Assembly: GCF_000242455.2 (NCBI RefSeq)
Contig: NC_019892.1
Location: 4,526,001-4,590,000, forward strand
Source: Singulisphaera acidiphila DSM 18658
GTDB taxonomy: Bacteria; Planctomycetota; Planctomycetia; Isosphaerales; Isosphaeraceae
DNA length: 64,000 nucleotides
Reading direction: 5' to 3'
A program made the translations under genes and the position numbers. The notes under the pieces are model-generated. The model did not search any database. It saw nothing but the letters and a program-made list of their open reading frames with translations, and was not told the origin of the DNA. Shown here piece after piece: positions 8,983-18,333 of the stretch (positions are counted from its first letter, which is position 1; the number at the start of each line of letters is the position of its first letter).

Positions 8983-10041
8983 TCAATAGCCGTCGGAACT
9001 AATAACCTCACCGCCGTTGCGTGTCGAGAGTGCCTGGTAGACGCCGAAGTTCACACCGTTGAGGTTGTAGTTCGGATTACTGTAAGTAATCGCCTTCGGG
9101 TTCCACGAGTTGACCGAGTTCTTGATGAACTTGACCGAGCCATCGCAGAAGGAGAAATTCGCCCCGCCCGGGTGCATGCTCGCGAAGGTCATCGAAAAGT
9201 TGTCGCCACGTGGGAAGTACTTTGCAAGCTTGTAGCCGTCATCATTAGTCTGGAAGTAGTTGGGGGCGAAGAAACTCGACGCGGTCGTGTCGCCGTAGTC
9301 GCCCGAGGTCCACCAGTTGGCCCCGTACATGTCGTCGGCGTTCAGGCCGGAGGTGGAGATTCGTGCGTGGGCGTGCTCGCCGAAGAGGAAGGTGTTGCTG
9401 GTCCCATCTGTGATGTCGGCCAACCGGGTCGGAGAGACGCTCGGCCGATTATCATTGCAGCAGCCACCGATGTAGGAGAAGATCCCCTTCATCTGGGCCA
9501 TGACGTTCGTGTCGCCCACCCCGTTGGTGTAGTAGACGAGCGGCCCGAGGTTGCCCGCGTAGCTGGCGTAGGTCATCGGGACAGGGGCGCCCTCCCAACC
9601 GTCGCCGGGCTTGCCGGGCCAGCGAAGGCTAGAGATCACGCCGTCACTCGGGCACCACAGCGCGCTCAGGCCAATACCGTTGGTCGTGCTGTTCTGCCAG
9701 ATGTAACACTGCAGGCTTGAATTGAACGTGTTGAAGATGTTGGCCTGTTCAATGAACTGGGTCAGCGCCAGAAAGGGGCCGAAGTTCTGGCGGATCGTGT
9801 CGCCATTGGAAGCGCGACCGCGGTGGTCGCCCATCGGATAGGTGTTATAGCTGCTCTCGTAGTTGGCGGTGGCCAGGGCGAGTTGCTTCAGGTTATTGAC
9901 ACAGCTCGCACGTCGCGCAGCCTCTCGAGCGGCTTGCACAGCAGGGAGTAAGAGCGCGATCAGGACCGCGATGATGGCGATCACGACGAGGAGCTCGATC
10001 AGCGTGAAGCCTTCTCGATTCCGTCGAAATGTAGTGTGCAT
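8983..10041 (-). CDS. DUF1559 domain protein with prepilin-like N-terminus
   Basis: 352 aa. AGAGGAG lies about 10 bases before the ATG, supporting the start. The N-terminus MHTTFRRNREGFTLIELL carries the pseudopilin motif, followed by a hydrophobic helix, AREAARRASCVNNLKQLA, the H-x9-DG motif (HPGGANFSFCDGS) and the C-terminus GEVISSDGY. It is transcribed after a small lipoprotein gene (10179-10424), the same order as at 4.35-5.7 kb. It is divergent from the other copies in the window (for example NYESSYNTYPMGDHRG), so it is an old paralogue rather than a recent duplicate. Cell-surface location is expected; function unknown. Confidence 0.93.
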   Translation of the reverse strand: MHTTFRRNREGFTLIELLVVIAIIAVLIALLLPAVQAAREAARRASCVNNLKQLALATANYESSYNTYPMGDHRGRASNGDTIRQNFGPFLALTQFIEQANIFNTFNSSLQCYIWQNSTTNGIGLSALWCPSDGVISSLRWPGKPGDGWEGAPVPMTYASYAGNLGPLVYYTNGVGDTNVMAQMKGIFSYIGGCCNDNRPSVSPTRLADITDGTSNTFLFGEHAHARISTSGLNADDMYGANWWTSGDYGDTTASSFFAPNYFQTNDDGYKLAKYFPRGDNFSMTFASMHPGGANFSFCDGSVKFIKNSVNSWNPKAITYSNPNYNLNGVNFGVYQALSTRNGGEVISSDGY

Positions 10042-10178
10042 CGTCCAACAACTCCTCTGGCGGCAGAAATGAAAGAAAAGACTAAAAACTGACTATTCGA
10101 CGGCAAATTCACGAGGGAAGAATTGATGAAGGAACGGAGGCCACGGTCGGAGCGGCCTGAGTCAGAAACAGGTCAACT

Positions 10179-10424
10179 TCAAGATTGAGCGGCCAGGCGT
10201 TTCTTCGCGCGACGCTCCCGGAGGTCATCAAACGCCTCGCCCTTCCCCTTGGCCTTGGCTTTAACCTGGGGTGGGTCTGAGGACACAGGTATTGTGAAGG
10301 CGGCCGGCGGCTTCGGCGCTTCGGACCCGCAACCCGGGGTCAGCACGAAGCAGGTGGCCAGCAGGAAGCCGACGGCGAGGCCGTTCGTCTTCCAAGCGTG
10401 TTGGGGGTTCGGATCGAGTTTCAT
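10179..10424 (-). CDS. Small lipoprotein with basic C-terminal tail
   Basis: 81 aa from the ATG at 10424 (MKLDPNPQHA); the frame is open to 10499 but this start gives the best signal peptide. After a hydrophobic run (GLAVGFLLATCFVL) comes a lipobox (TPGC), then a Pro/Ala linker and a strongly basic tail (KAKAKGKGEAFDDLRERRAKKR). Apart from the lipobox and the basic tail it has no recognised domain. It lies 137 bp upstream of a DUF1559 gene on the same strand and is the counterpart of the 4350-4580 protein. A role with the DUF1559 partner is suggested only by the repeated gene order. Confidence 0.7.
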   Translation of the reverse strand: MKLDPNPQHAWKTNGLAVGFLLATCFVLTPGCGSEAPKPPAAFTIPVSSDPPQVKAKAKGKGEAFDDLRERRAKKRLAAQS

Positions 10425-10544
10425 CGCAGCACTGGGTCTCATGGTACGGGCCTGCCGGTGGCCATCCAAGGTTACCGCGGGCCGGGAATTCGGGATCAAA
10501 CGCCGAAATGAATCGAGATTTGACGGCCAGGGCGATGGGCATGC

Positions 10545-11159
10545 TCACGCCGGATCGCCCATCTGTTCTCTCATGCGGATCAAGGCCCGGAGCAGTCGCG
10601 ACTTCACGGCTGGTTCGCTGATCTCCAGCATGGCGGCAATCTCGGCAGTGCTGAGCTGCTCGAGGTGTCGCATCACCAGTACCTCCCGATCGCGTTGCGG
10701 AAGAATCGCGAGAGCTCCCTTGAGCCGCTCGTGCCTCTCCTGGCGCATCAGGTGGTTGCTTGGGCTAGTATCGGCCGCGAACATCCTCCGGACAATCTCG
10801 TCAGCCGAGGCATCCGGTAGACCACGATCTTGCTGTTCCAGCGTGACACTCCGACGCTGGGCAGTAACATGCCGGCGATGAGTATCGACAATTCGCTCTT
10901 CGGCAAGTTGTCGAAGCCAGCCATAGAAAGGAATCGGCCGCTCCCGAAGGTAGTCGTTCAGTCGCCGGGCCGCCTCGACCAGGGTCTCCTGGACGACGTC
11001 CGAAGCGTCGACGCGGGCAGCCAGACGACGGTCGAGCCGCACCGCGACCATCCGCTTTAGATAGTCACGGTAACGCTCCAGGAGATTTTGCCGGGCTGCC
11101 TCATCCCCCTGATTGGCACAGTCGATTAACTCATGCGTCCTTGAGAGCAAGTCGGTCAT
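10545..11159 (-). CDS. ECF-family RNA polymerase sigma factor (kinase-linked)
   Basis: 204 aa from the ATG at 11159 (MTDLLSRTHEL), preceded by GGGAGGGG about 10 bases upstream; the longer open frame to 11354 is a Gly/Arg-rich leader. Sigma2: LLERYRDYLKRMVAVRLD, DASDVVQETLVEAARRL and PFYGWLRQLAEERIVDTHRRH. Sigma4: LAILPQRDREVLVMRHLEQL, then STAEIAAMLEISEPAVKSRL as the DNA-binding helix-turn-helix. The TPR kinase gene ends 231 bp upstream on the same strand, so kinase precedes sigma here, the reverse of the 0-3.7 kb locus. Kinase-dependent control of this sigma factor is likely (inference from family and context). Confidence 0.92.
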   Translation of the reverse strand: MTDLLSRTHELIDCANQGDEAARQNLLERYRDYLKRMVAVRLDRRLAARVDASDVVQETLVEAARRLNDYLRERPIPFYGWLRQLAEERIVDTHRRHVTAQRRSVTLEQQDRGLPDASADEIVRRMFAADTSPSNHLMRQERHERLKGALAILPQRDREVLVMRHLEQLSTAEIAAMLEISEPAVKSRLLRALIRMREQMGDPA

Positions 11160-11390
11160 GTTCGTTAACCCCTCCCAATCTTTACCCCGCAGGGGCTCGG
11201 CGGCGGATTCGAAAAAAAAACCGGGACGTCGCAATATTTGTCCCCGACAAGCGAATGACCCCGCTCTCGGCCCTTCCGGACCGCGCGAGTCGGCAGGCCC
11301 AACGGCCTGCTCCAGGACCGGCGAGCACCCCGCAACCTCAGCCTCCCCCCCCAATTCATACTTACTTGCGTTTCGGATCCGCCGGTCGGC

Positions 11391-14300
11391 TCACGGGGCA
11401 AAGGGCGATTCGGGGAACTGGAGGTCGAGCAAAAGCCTCTGGAAATCATGACGCGATCGGAGTGAGTCGAGGCAAGGGTCGGTCCGAAGGGAGTCGACCG
11501 ATCGATAGCCTCGGGAGATGGCCCGGAGCAACGCCTCCATCGCCCGATCCGCCTGGGCCTCGCGCTCGGCCGGCCGGGTCAAGGGAACGAGCCGGGACTC
11601 GGTCCGAGCCAGGGCATACAAACTGCTGATCCCAGGGACCATCCGCCCGAGCAGTTCTCGGGCGCTGGAGAGTTCACGCACCGCATCGTCCGACCGACCT
11701 GAGTCTTGGTAGGCGACCCCGGTCCACAAATAGTTTTCGGCCAGATCCGCCTGGTAGGCGATAAAGTCGGGGTGATCGGCAATCAGTTGCTTGAGAGTCT
11801 CCCGCGCCCGGGCCAGCGACCGGATCGCCTCGTCCCGACGACCCAGCTTGGCCTGGGCCGCCCCCAACACGTCGTAACTCTCCGCAACCGCGCGCTGATA
11901 ACTGGAGACGGCGGGGAAGTCTCCCGCCACTTTCTCCAGGATCGACAAGCTCCGCTCCAGGTGCGGCAGTCCCTGGGACGGGCGGCCCGCGTCGGAGAGG
12001 AGTCGGCCGGTATCCGTCTCGACCTGCCCCAACCGCCGACGGTAGATCGCGATCTCGGGATAATCGGCCGCCAGCCGGTCGAGGTGGGCCGCGGCCTGCT
12101 CTTGCGAGTGAAGCGCCTTGGTGACCTGTCCCGCGTCCGCCTGAATCTCCCCGAGCTGGCCGTAATTCAGGGCCAACTGGTTCCGGTACAAGGCGTGATC
12201 GGGATGCTCGACAACCAGTCGTTCCAGAATGTCCCGCTCTCGTCCGAGGGACCGCAGCCCCTCGGCGATCCGGCCGGTTCGGGCCCGTGCATAGCCGATC
12301 TCACCGGCGGCGGCGGCGACCGCGAACCGGTCGTCGGCATCGTCAGGGTGTTCGGCTAACAACGCCTCACAGAGCTCCAGTGACCGCTCCAGGGAGCGCT
12401 GCCCTTCGGACTCCCGGCCGGAGGTATAAACCTCGAGCTTGCCGATGAAATCGAGCGTGGAGGCCAGGTCACGGCGAAGGCCCGAGTCAGCCGGGTCGGC
12501 CCGCACCAACACCTCAAGAATCGCTCGAGCCCGCTCCAACGCCTCCAGGCCCGCGCTCCGGGATCCGACCTCGACCGCGATCCGCCCCACCTGCCGATAC
12601 ACGGTCGCCAACTCGACCCGCGTCCTGGGACCGTCCGCTTCCTCCTCGATCGTCGCCTGCAACCGCTCATAGAACGACAACGCCGTACCCAGCAACCGCT
12701 TGCGAAGCGACGCCATTTGAGGTTGCAGGAGCAGAACGTCCTGGCTGGCGCCAGTGTAGTACTGCTCGACCGCCTCCCGGGCCAGGACGAAGCGGCGTTG
12801 CGCCTGCTCACGGGCCGACCGTTCATGGGCGTTGGCGATGAGCAGAGCCTTGTTGGCGCGGGACTCGTTGGCGAGCGCCTTTTCCGACCTCCGTTGTGCC
12901 TGGGCCATGAGATTTTTCTGGTGGACCGCAACCCTCCAGCTCCAGACGACCCCGATGAAGCCGGCGACCAGGGCGGCTACCAAGGCCATGGCCAACCCCG
13001 CCGTCAACGGCCGACGCCGACACCACCTCCAAGCCTGCTTGAGCGGCCCGGTCGGGCGGGCCGCGATCGGCCGACCCTTGAGAAACCGCCTCAGGTCATC
13101 GGCAAAGTGCTGGGCCGTCACGTAACGCCCCGTCGGGTCCTTGCAGATCGCCTTCGTGATGACCGTGGCCAGGTCGACGGGCACCGCCGGACTGTGCCGG
13201 CGGATCGGGACCGGATCCTCTTCGATCACCCGGCGCAAGATTTCCTGACGGTCGGTGCCAGTGACGAACGGATGCAGGGTGAGCAACTCATACAAGGTCG
13301 CGCCCAGCGAGTAGATGTCGGTCCGGCGATCGATCAGCGCCCGCTTGGCCAGGGCCTGCTCGGGACTCATGTACCGCAAGGTTCCGAGCACGTCGCCGGT
13401 CAGCGTCAGCCCCGTATCCCCGGGGCCGCGGGCCAGCCCGAAGTCGGTTACCCACAAGACCCCCCGGCGGTCGAGAAGTAAATTGGCCGGCTTGATGTCG
13501 CGGTGGAGGATGCCATGCTCATGGGCATATTCCAACGCTTCGGCCGCCTGCACGCCGAGGCGGGCCACCGTGCGCGCGTAATCCCAACCGCGTACCGAGG
13601 CCTCGGTGAGCGACTTCGGGCGTCGATTCGGACGGCTCGCCCCAACCGTGATGTCGGACACAGGGAGCTCAGCAACGGGTCCAACGTCGGATCCGTCGTC
13701 CTCCCCCTCAACGTCTGAGGGAACGAACCACCCTGACAGCAGACCGCGCGCCAGGGAGCTGATACCACCGGACCGGCTCGCGTTCGGAGGATCCTCGACG
13801 CCCAGGTCCTCGAGCCGGCGTAATTCCGCGATCAGTTCGGCGAGGCTAGCCCCCTCAATGAAGTGCATCGCGTAATAGGGAACGTCACCGAGGGATCCGA
13901 CCGCGTAGACCGGTACGATCTGCGGGTGCTGAAGCCAGGCCGCCGCCTGCGCCTCGAGCTGGAACCGCTGGAGCGCCCGCGGATCCATCGCCGCCGCCAG
14001 CGGGAGCACCTTCAAGGCGACCCGGCGGCCCAGCGAGATTTGCTCGGCCTCATAGACAATCCCCATGCCCCCACGGCCGACCTCGCGAAGGACCCGGAAG
14101 TCACCGAGGATCCGCTCCCCTTCGATCGCCCCCCCCGAGCCGCTCTCTGCGACGACGGCTCGCCCCAGCTCGGCCATCTCTCGCAGGATCGGCATGAGGT
14201 GGCGAATCGAGTCCGCCCACTTCGGATACCGCGCAGCGTAGTCCTCGAGGTCGACGATCTCACCGTCCTGCAAACGCCCCGTAATCTCTTCGGCCAACTC

Positions 14301-14486
14301 GGCCAATTCCGGAGGCAGACCAGCCCCCGAGAGGTACGAGTCGGCGGGGGCGAACGATTTCGGTCTCGCGGGTCCCAACGCAGGCGGATCCGGCCGCGAG
14401 AGCGATCCAGCCTGTGGCAAGGCCTCCCCGATCTCATGTGAGTCCGTGGTCGCGGCGACTTTGAACGGATCGGGGTGGTTTATCAC
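11391..14486 (-). CDS. Membrane Ser/Thr protein kinase with C-terminal TPR-like region
   Basis: 1031 aa from a GTG at 14486 with GAGG 5 bases upstream. An N-terminal ~125-residue region is followed by an active-looking kinase: GRGGMGIVY (138-145), catalytic Lys159, HRD Asp330, DFG Asp348 and MSPEQA. Between the N-lobe and HRD lies an acidic, Pro-rich insertion of about 70 residues (about 225-297), unusual for the family. A transmembrane helix near residue 500 (LTAGLAMALVAALVAGFIGV) separates it from about 500 residues of TPR-like helical repeats (LERARAILEVLVRADPADSG, SLERSLELCEALLAEHPDDA), probably extracytoplasmic. The linked sigma factor is downstream. Repeats of this kind usually bind proteins or peptides; the signal is unknown. 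Confidence 0.93.
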   Translation of the reverse strand: MINHPDPFKVAATTDSHEIGEALPQAGSLSRPDPPALGPARPKSFAPADSYLSGAGLPPELAELAEEITGRLQDGEIVDLEDYAARYPKWADSIRHLMPILREMAELGRAVVAESGSGGAIEGERILGDFRVLREVGRGGMGIVYEAEQISLGRRVALKVLPLAAAMDPRALQRFQLEAQAAAWLQHPQIVPVYAVGSLGDVPYYAMHFIEGASLAELIAELRRLEDLGVEDPPNASRSGGISSLARGLLSGWFVPSDVEGEDDGSDVGPVAELPVSDITVGASRPNRRPKSLTEASVRGWDYARTVARLGVQAAEALEYAHEHGILHRDIKPANLLLDRRGVLWVTDFGLARGPGDTGLTLTGDVLGTLRYMSPEQALAKRALIDRRTDIYSLGATLYELLTLHPFVTGTDRQEILRRVIEEDPVPIRRHSPAVPVDLATVITKAICKDPTGRYVTAQHFADDLRRFLKGRPIAARPTGPLKQAWRWCRRRPLTAGLAMALVAALVAGFIGVVWSWRVAVHQKNLMAQAQRRSEKALANESRANKALLIANAHERSAREQAQRRFVLAREAVEQYYTGASQDVLLLQPQMASLRKRLLGTALSFYERLQATIEEEADGPRTRVELATVYRQVGRIAVEVGSRSAGLEALERARAILEVLVRADPADSGLRRDLASTLDFIGKLEVYTSGRESEGQRSLERSLELCEALLAEHPDDADDRFAVAAAAGEIGYARARTGRIAEGLRSLGRERDILERLVVEHPDHALYRNQLALNYGQLGEIQADAGQVTKALHSQEQAAAHLDRLAADYPEIAIYRRRLGQVETDTGRLLSDAGRPSQGLPHLERSLSILEKVAGDFPAVSSYQRAVAESYDVLGAAQAKLGRRDEAIRSLARARETLKQLIADHPDFIAYQADLAENYLWTGVAYQDSGRSDDAVRELSSARELLGRMVPGISSLYALARTESRLVPLTRPAEREAQADRAMEALLRAISRGYRSVDSLRTDPCLDSLRSRHDFQRLLLDLQFPESPFAP

Positions 14487-15714
14487 CGGAACCTCGCCAT
14501 TGCCGGGCGGGCCATCGAACCCGAATGAACCTGGTTTCCTTGACGAGCGGACTGACGAGATCAGGAAGCTTCAATACCGGTGACCCGAGTCTCCTCGACT
14601 CCCACCCCGACAGCGCTGACGCGAGGAATCCGCGATGATCCTCGAAACGCCGGCAGCGCAGAAGGAACACGTCCTTAAGAAGCCATCGGGGTCGATGATG
14701 ATGCGACGGTAGTCATACACGTTGCGGCAGTCAGGCCCGACCGGGCCAAGCCGATCGCCTCATTCTACCCGCTGCCACCAACCGAGCGAAAGGTGATCGA
14801 TTCCAAGCACCAGCCCTCACGGTGAGCGTCTTAACAGCAGTTGGTGAAGTCTTTGAACGCACGAAGGAAATAGGCGACAGCCAAGGAAGACCTGACCTCG
14901 AAAACGGTGGCCACAGCCAAGCCACCTGAGATCGAGGCGGAAATCACGGGTGACGAGCCGGCCCCATGAGGCCGTCGCCGCCCAAAAAGCAGCGATTTGC
15001 CGGCCCGCCTCACCACGACGGACGCCCCTCACCTCATCGACGACCATGGAGTGAGGAAAACCGACAAGAGCCGAGACGCTCCTCTCGACTCCAGACCTCG
15101 TCCTGAAGCCCAAAGCAAGACCAGCAAGTCGTCGTCGCACGGGTCCCGATCACCCAAATCCCCAACCTTACGTTGAAAAATATCAGCATCCCCGTGTTAC
15201 TTTGCGTTAGTTTTTTCTCGTCATTAATCGATTAAAACTCAACCCTGGATCATCTACAATCATACGACCAGTTCGGCCCGCCGCAACCGTTTCCTGGGCC
15301 GCTCGATGCGGAGTGTACTCATGGAGACAACCACCGACGTGTCCACAATTACTGCGGTGAGACGTTAGGCAGGCAACAAAGGGGGGGCGAAGCCGGGAGC
15401 CGAACGGCAAGAGGCCGTGCAACATAAGCCAACAAGCACAACAGCTTTCACATTTAAAACACAATTCTAAAGTAGCTTGCCATCAGTCGCTCCACTCCTC
15501 AATTTCGCATTTTTCCCGACGACCCACGTCGCGCATTACAGGATCCAGATCACGGAGGCAGATTGGTTCATGGCGGCGTACTCCTTTTGCCTTGCTGGCA
15601 AGTCTTGGGGTAGGTGAAACTTCACCAAAGGGTACGCCACCCGTTTTCCTATCCTCCATCGACGACATTCGACAAGACTTCCACCCCTCGCTCGCATTCT
15701 CTCGGCGGACCGGA
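14487..15714. other. Long intergenic region without recognisable genes
   Basis: 1.2 kb with only short open frames that lack family features or ribosome sites. Coding character is poor and A+T rises near 15170-15240. It could hold decayed coding sequence, including the remnant of a mobile element, but I could not tie any stretch to a known family. The promoter of the TPR kinase should lie at its left end. Confidence 0.5.
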
Positions 15715-16098
15715 TCAGGGGAGAAAGTCGATGTTCTGCGTATTCTCCCCAGGCTTGAGATCGACGGTCTTTTCTTCGTATTCCAAACCGACGATGTCTT
15801 TGCTGCGAGCCTTGTTCTGGGGAGGGGAGACGCTCACGATGTTCTGGCCCACGAGCGTCGTGAGCGTGTAGCTGCCATCCTTCGCGATGGGAGCATTGCG
15901 TCCGCCCACCTTGCGGTTCAAGTTGCCCGGGTTGAAGTGGACCTCGCCCCCCCCAAGCGGCTTGCCGTGAACTTGAATCACCCCCTTCACAGTAGTTTCT
16001 TGCAGCGAGCTTTCGGCATAGGGAGTGCCTGAGTTACAGCCTCCGAGGAACAGACCCATCACAGCGACACAGCCGCCAGAAAAACACAGAATCCTCAT
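15715..16098 (-). CDS. Carboxypeptidase-regulatory-like lipoprotein, separated from its neighbour by an IS
   Basis: 127 aa from the ATG at 16098 (MRILCFSGG) with AAGGG upstream. A hydrophobic signal ends in a lipobox (LGGC). The mature part matches the small planctomycete lipoproteins with a carboxypeptidase-regulatory-like beta-sandwich: VKGVIQVHGKPLGGGEVHF, DGSYTLTTLVGQN and a final NIDFLP. Paralogues at 54819-55331 and 57904-58413 follow DUF1559 genes. Here the matching DUF1559 gene (17921-20407) is also upstream, but an IS701-family element has inserted only 13 bp before this start codon. Transcription from the original promoter is therefore probably cut off unless the IS supplies one. 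Confidence 0.85.
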   Translation of the reverse strand: MRILCFSGGCVAVMGLFLGGCNSGTPYAESSLQETTVKGVIQVHGKPLGGGEVHFNPGNLNRKVGGRNAPIAKDGSYTLTTLVGQNIVSVSPPQNKARSKDIVGLEYEEKTVDLKPGENTQNIDFLP

Positions 16099-16115
16099 AT
16101 TCGCAGACCCTTTAG

Positions 16116-17652
16116 TACTACAGCGCCAAGTTGTAGCGTCTTGATCCGCCGGCCATTGCGAAAGTATGCTTGCCTTCATGGTTTATGGAGGTACGAGCAT
16201 GGATATCCCACAGATTCGCAAGCTCAAGCCCGCGCTGAAGAAGTTCCTCAAGCGGTTCGATGACTGCTTCCCGCGCAAAGACACGCGGGCCCATCTGCCG
16301 GTCTACGTCTCCGGCCAGCTCTCGGATATCCCCGAGAAGAGCGTGGAACCGATTGCCATTAATGCCGGCGTGCCGGTCAGGACCCTGCAGGAGTTCCTCA
16401 GCCAGCACTGTTGGGACCAGGACCGGACGCGCGACCGGCTCCAGCACATCGTCCGCGACGAGCACGCCGGTCCCCACGCGATCGGCGTCTTCGATGAGAC
16501 GAGCGACGTCAAGAAGGGGGACAAGACCCCCGGCGTGCAGCGGCAGTGGTGCGGTTCCGTCGGCAAGAAGGAGAACTGCATCGTCACGGTCCACCTCGCC
16601 TACGCTCGTGAGGGCTTTCACTGTCTGCTCGACGGCGAATTGTTTCTGCCGGAATCCTGGTCCCTCGACCGCGCCCGCTGCCGCGAGGCCGGCATCCCCG
16701 ACGACATGGTGTATCGGCCCAAGTGGACGATCGCCCTGGAACTCTACGACCGCGCCACCGGCAACGGCCTGCACTTCGATTGGATGACTTTCGACGAGGG
16801 CTACGGCGGCAAGCCCGAGTTCCTGCGGGGACTTTCGGCCCGTCGCCAGAAGTTCGTCGGCGAGGTGCCGCGGAACTTCATGGGCTGGATCAAGGCACCG
16901 CGTGTCGTGACCAGGAAGTACCGTAAGCACGGGCGGGGCCGCGGCCGCAAGACGCCTCGCCTGGCGAGCGGCAGCACACCGGCTCGGCGGGTTGATGCCA
17001 TGCTCGATCAAGACGGGTTTCGCAACCAGCCCTGGGTCCAGTGGCGAGTCAAGGATGGGCACAAGGGGCCGATGGTCTGGGAAGTCAAGCACCTGCGGTT
17101 TTCCCCCGTGGGCGCCGACGGGTTACCGGGAGAGCCGCTGCACCTGGTTGCCGCCCGTGACGTCTTGAACCCGGCGGAGTTGAAGTTCTTCGTCGGCGCC
17201 GCCCCCGAGGAGACGTCGGTGCAGGTGCTGTTGCTGGTCGGGTTTTCGCGATGGCGCGTCGAGCGCTGCTTCGAAGACCAGAAGTCCGAGATTGGACTGG
17301 ATCAGTATGAGGGCCGCCGCTACCAGGGGCTCAAACGCCACCTGATCCTGAGTTGCCTGAGCTACTTGTTCCTATCGCGGATGCGACAGAAGTTCGGGGG
17401 GGAAAAATCCGGGTCTGACGGAGTGCCAAGTCCACAGTGCGATGGCGGCGCTGATCCCGTTCTGGTGGTTGGGGCTGAGTCCTCCGCGAAAGCTTCTGGA
17501 GCGGACCTCCGAAGAGATCGAGCGGGCGCAGCGTCGAAACGCCGTGGCGCAACGGTGCCACACCAAGCGGACAAGGCGAAAGTTGCATGAGATGGGCATC
17601 AAACTTACAGGGTTGCCCCAATGCAAATGGGATACGACTTAGCGCTGTAGTA
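16116..17652 (+). mobile_element. IS701-family insertion sequence with TTAG target duplication
   Basis: 1537-bp element. The ends are imperfect inverted repeats: the left end begins TACTACAGCGCCAAGTTGTA and the right end, reverse complemented, begins TACTACAGCGCTAAGTCGTA (18 of 20 identical). The 4-bp direct repeat TTAG flanks it at 16112-16115 and 17653-17656, as expected for this family. It carries one transposase gene that is frameshifted near its 3' end. The insertion falls between a DUF1559 gene and its lipoprotein partner. Intact ends and target duplication suggest a fairly recent insertion. Confidence 0.9.
16199..17642 (+). CDS. IS701-family transposase, frameshifted at a G7 run
   Basis: Starts at the ATG at 16199 with GGAGG 7 bases upstream. 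DDE features include the first Asp in GVFDETSDVKKG, a second in WMTFDEGYGGKPEF, and the C-terminal VERCFEDQKSEIGLDQY with the catalytic Glu, followed by YEGRRYQGLKRHL. After MRQKF the frame meets seven Gs and five As (17396-17407). In the starting frame the protein runs on as unrelated Gly/Ser-rich sequence to 17590. Shifting by one base restores a typical end: GKNPGLTECQVHSAMAAL onward to LPQCKWDTT at 17642. The cause is one extra G (mutation or sequencing error) or ribosomal slippage. If fixed, the last ~80 residues are lost but the catalytic triad remains. Confidence 0.85.
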
Positions 17653-18333
17653 TTAGCAAGGACTATTAAAAGTCAAAAAGTCAAGCATGCTCTTCGGACC
17701 CCGTAAGGGCGATCGTCAGCGCCAGCCTTACGCGTTCGACGGTCGCTCCTGCCGGGGCTGCTATAGTCCCACTCTCCTGGAGGACTTTATGTGCATGAAT
17801 TTTCTGCACTGGTCATGATCTTCTTTCTTGACTCGACCCCTCGGAAACCCGTGATCCCGGAACGAACAAAAACGGGTTTCCGAGAGTCCAGTTGATTCGT
17901 TGAGCCGACAGCTCAGCCAATCAGAACGAGTCGGCCGAGATGACCTCGCCACCGGCCTTGGTTCCAAGGGCCCACCAGACCGAAATGTTGATGGTCTGCT
18001 TAATAAATTGGACGTGTCCGTCGCCGAAGCAGACGTTGACCCCGCCGGAATGGCGGCTCCCGGCCGTCCAGGCGCCAGAGAGGAGGCGTCCGCCCGTGCC
18101 GTCAATGCACGACCAAGTATTGGGAGCCATCACATGATTGTAGGTCGTTCCATAAGGCATAATGGCGAGCCACCAGTAGCCGCCGACTGGGCCTGAGGGT
18201 CCCCAAGGTGGTGTCGGACCGCCCGCGGCCTGACCGGCAAGCGCAACCTGCGGGCCCCCTGCACCGATGCAGAGAGACCGGTAGTACGCAGCCCCCGAGG
18301 TGAAGGGCGCCGGGGGCGCGACCAAGGACGGAT

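Noticed and set aside
15483..15668. 61-aa minus-strand frame downstream of the lipoprotein
   Set aside because: No ribosome site and no family features; likely chance.
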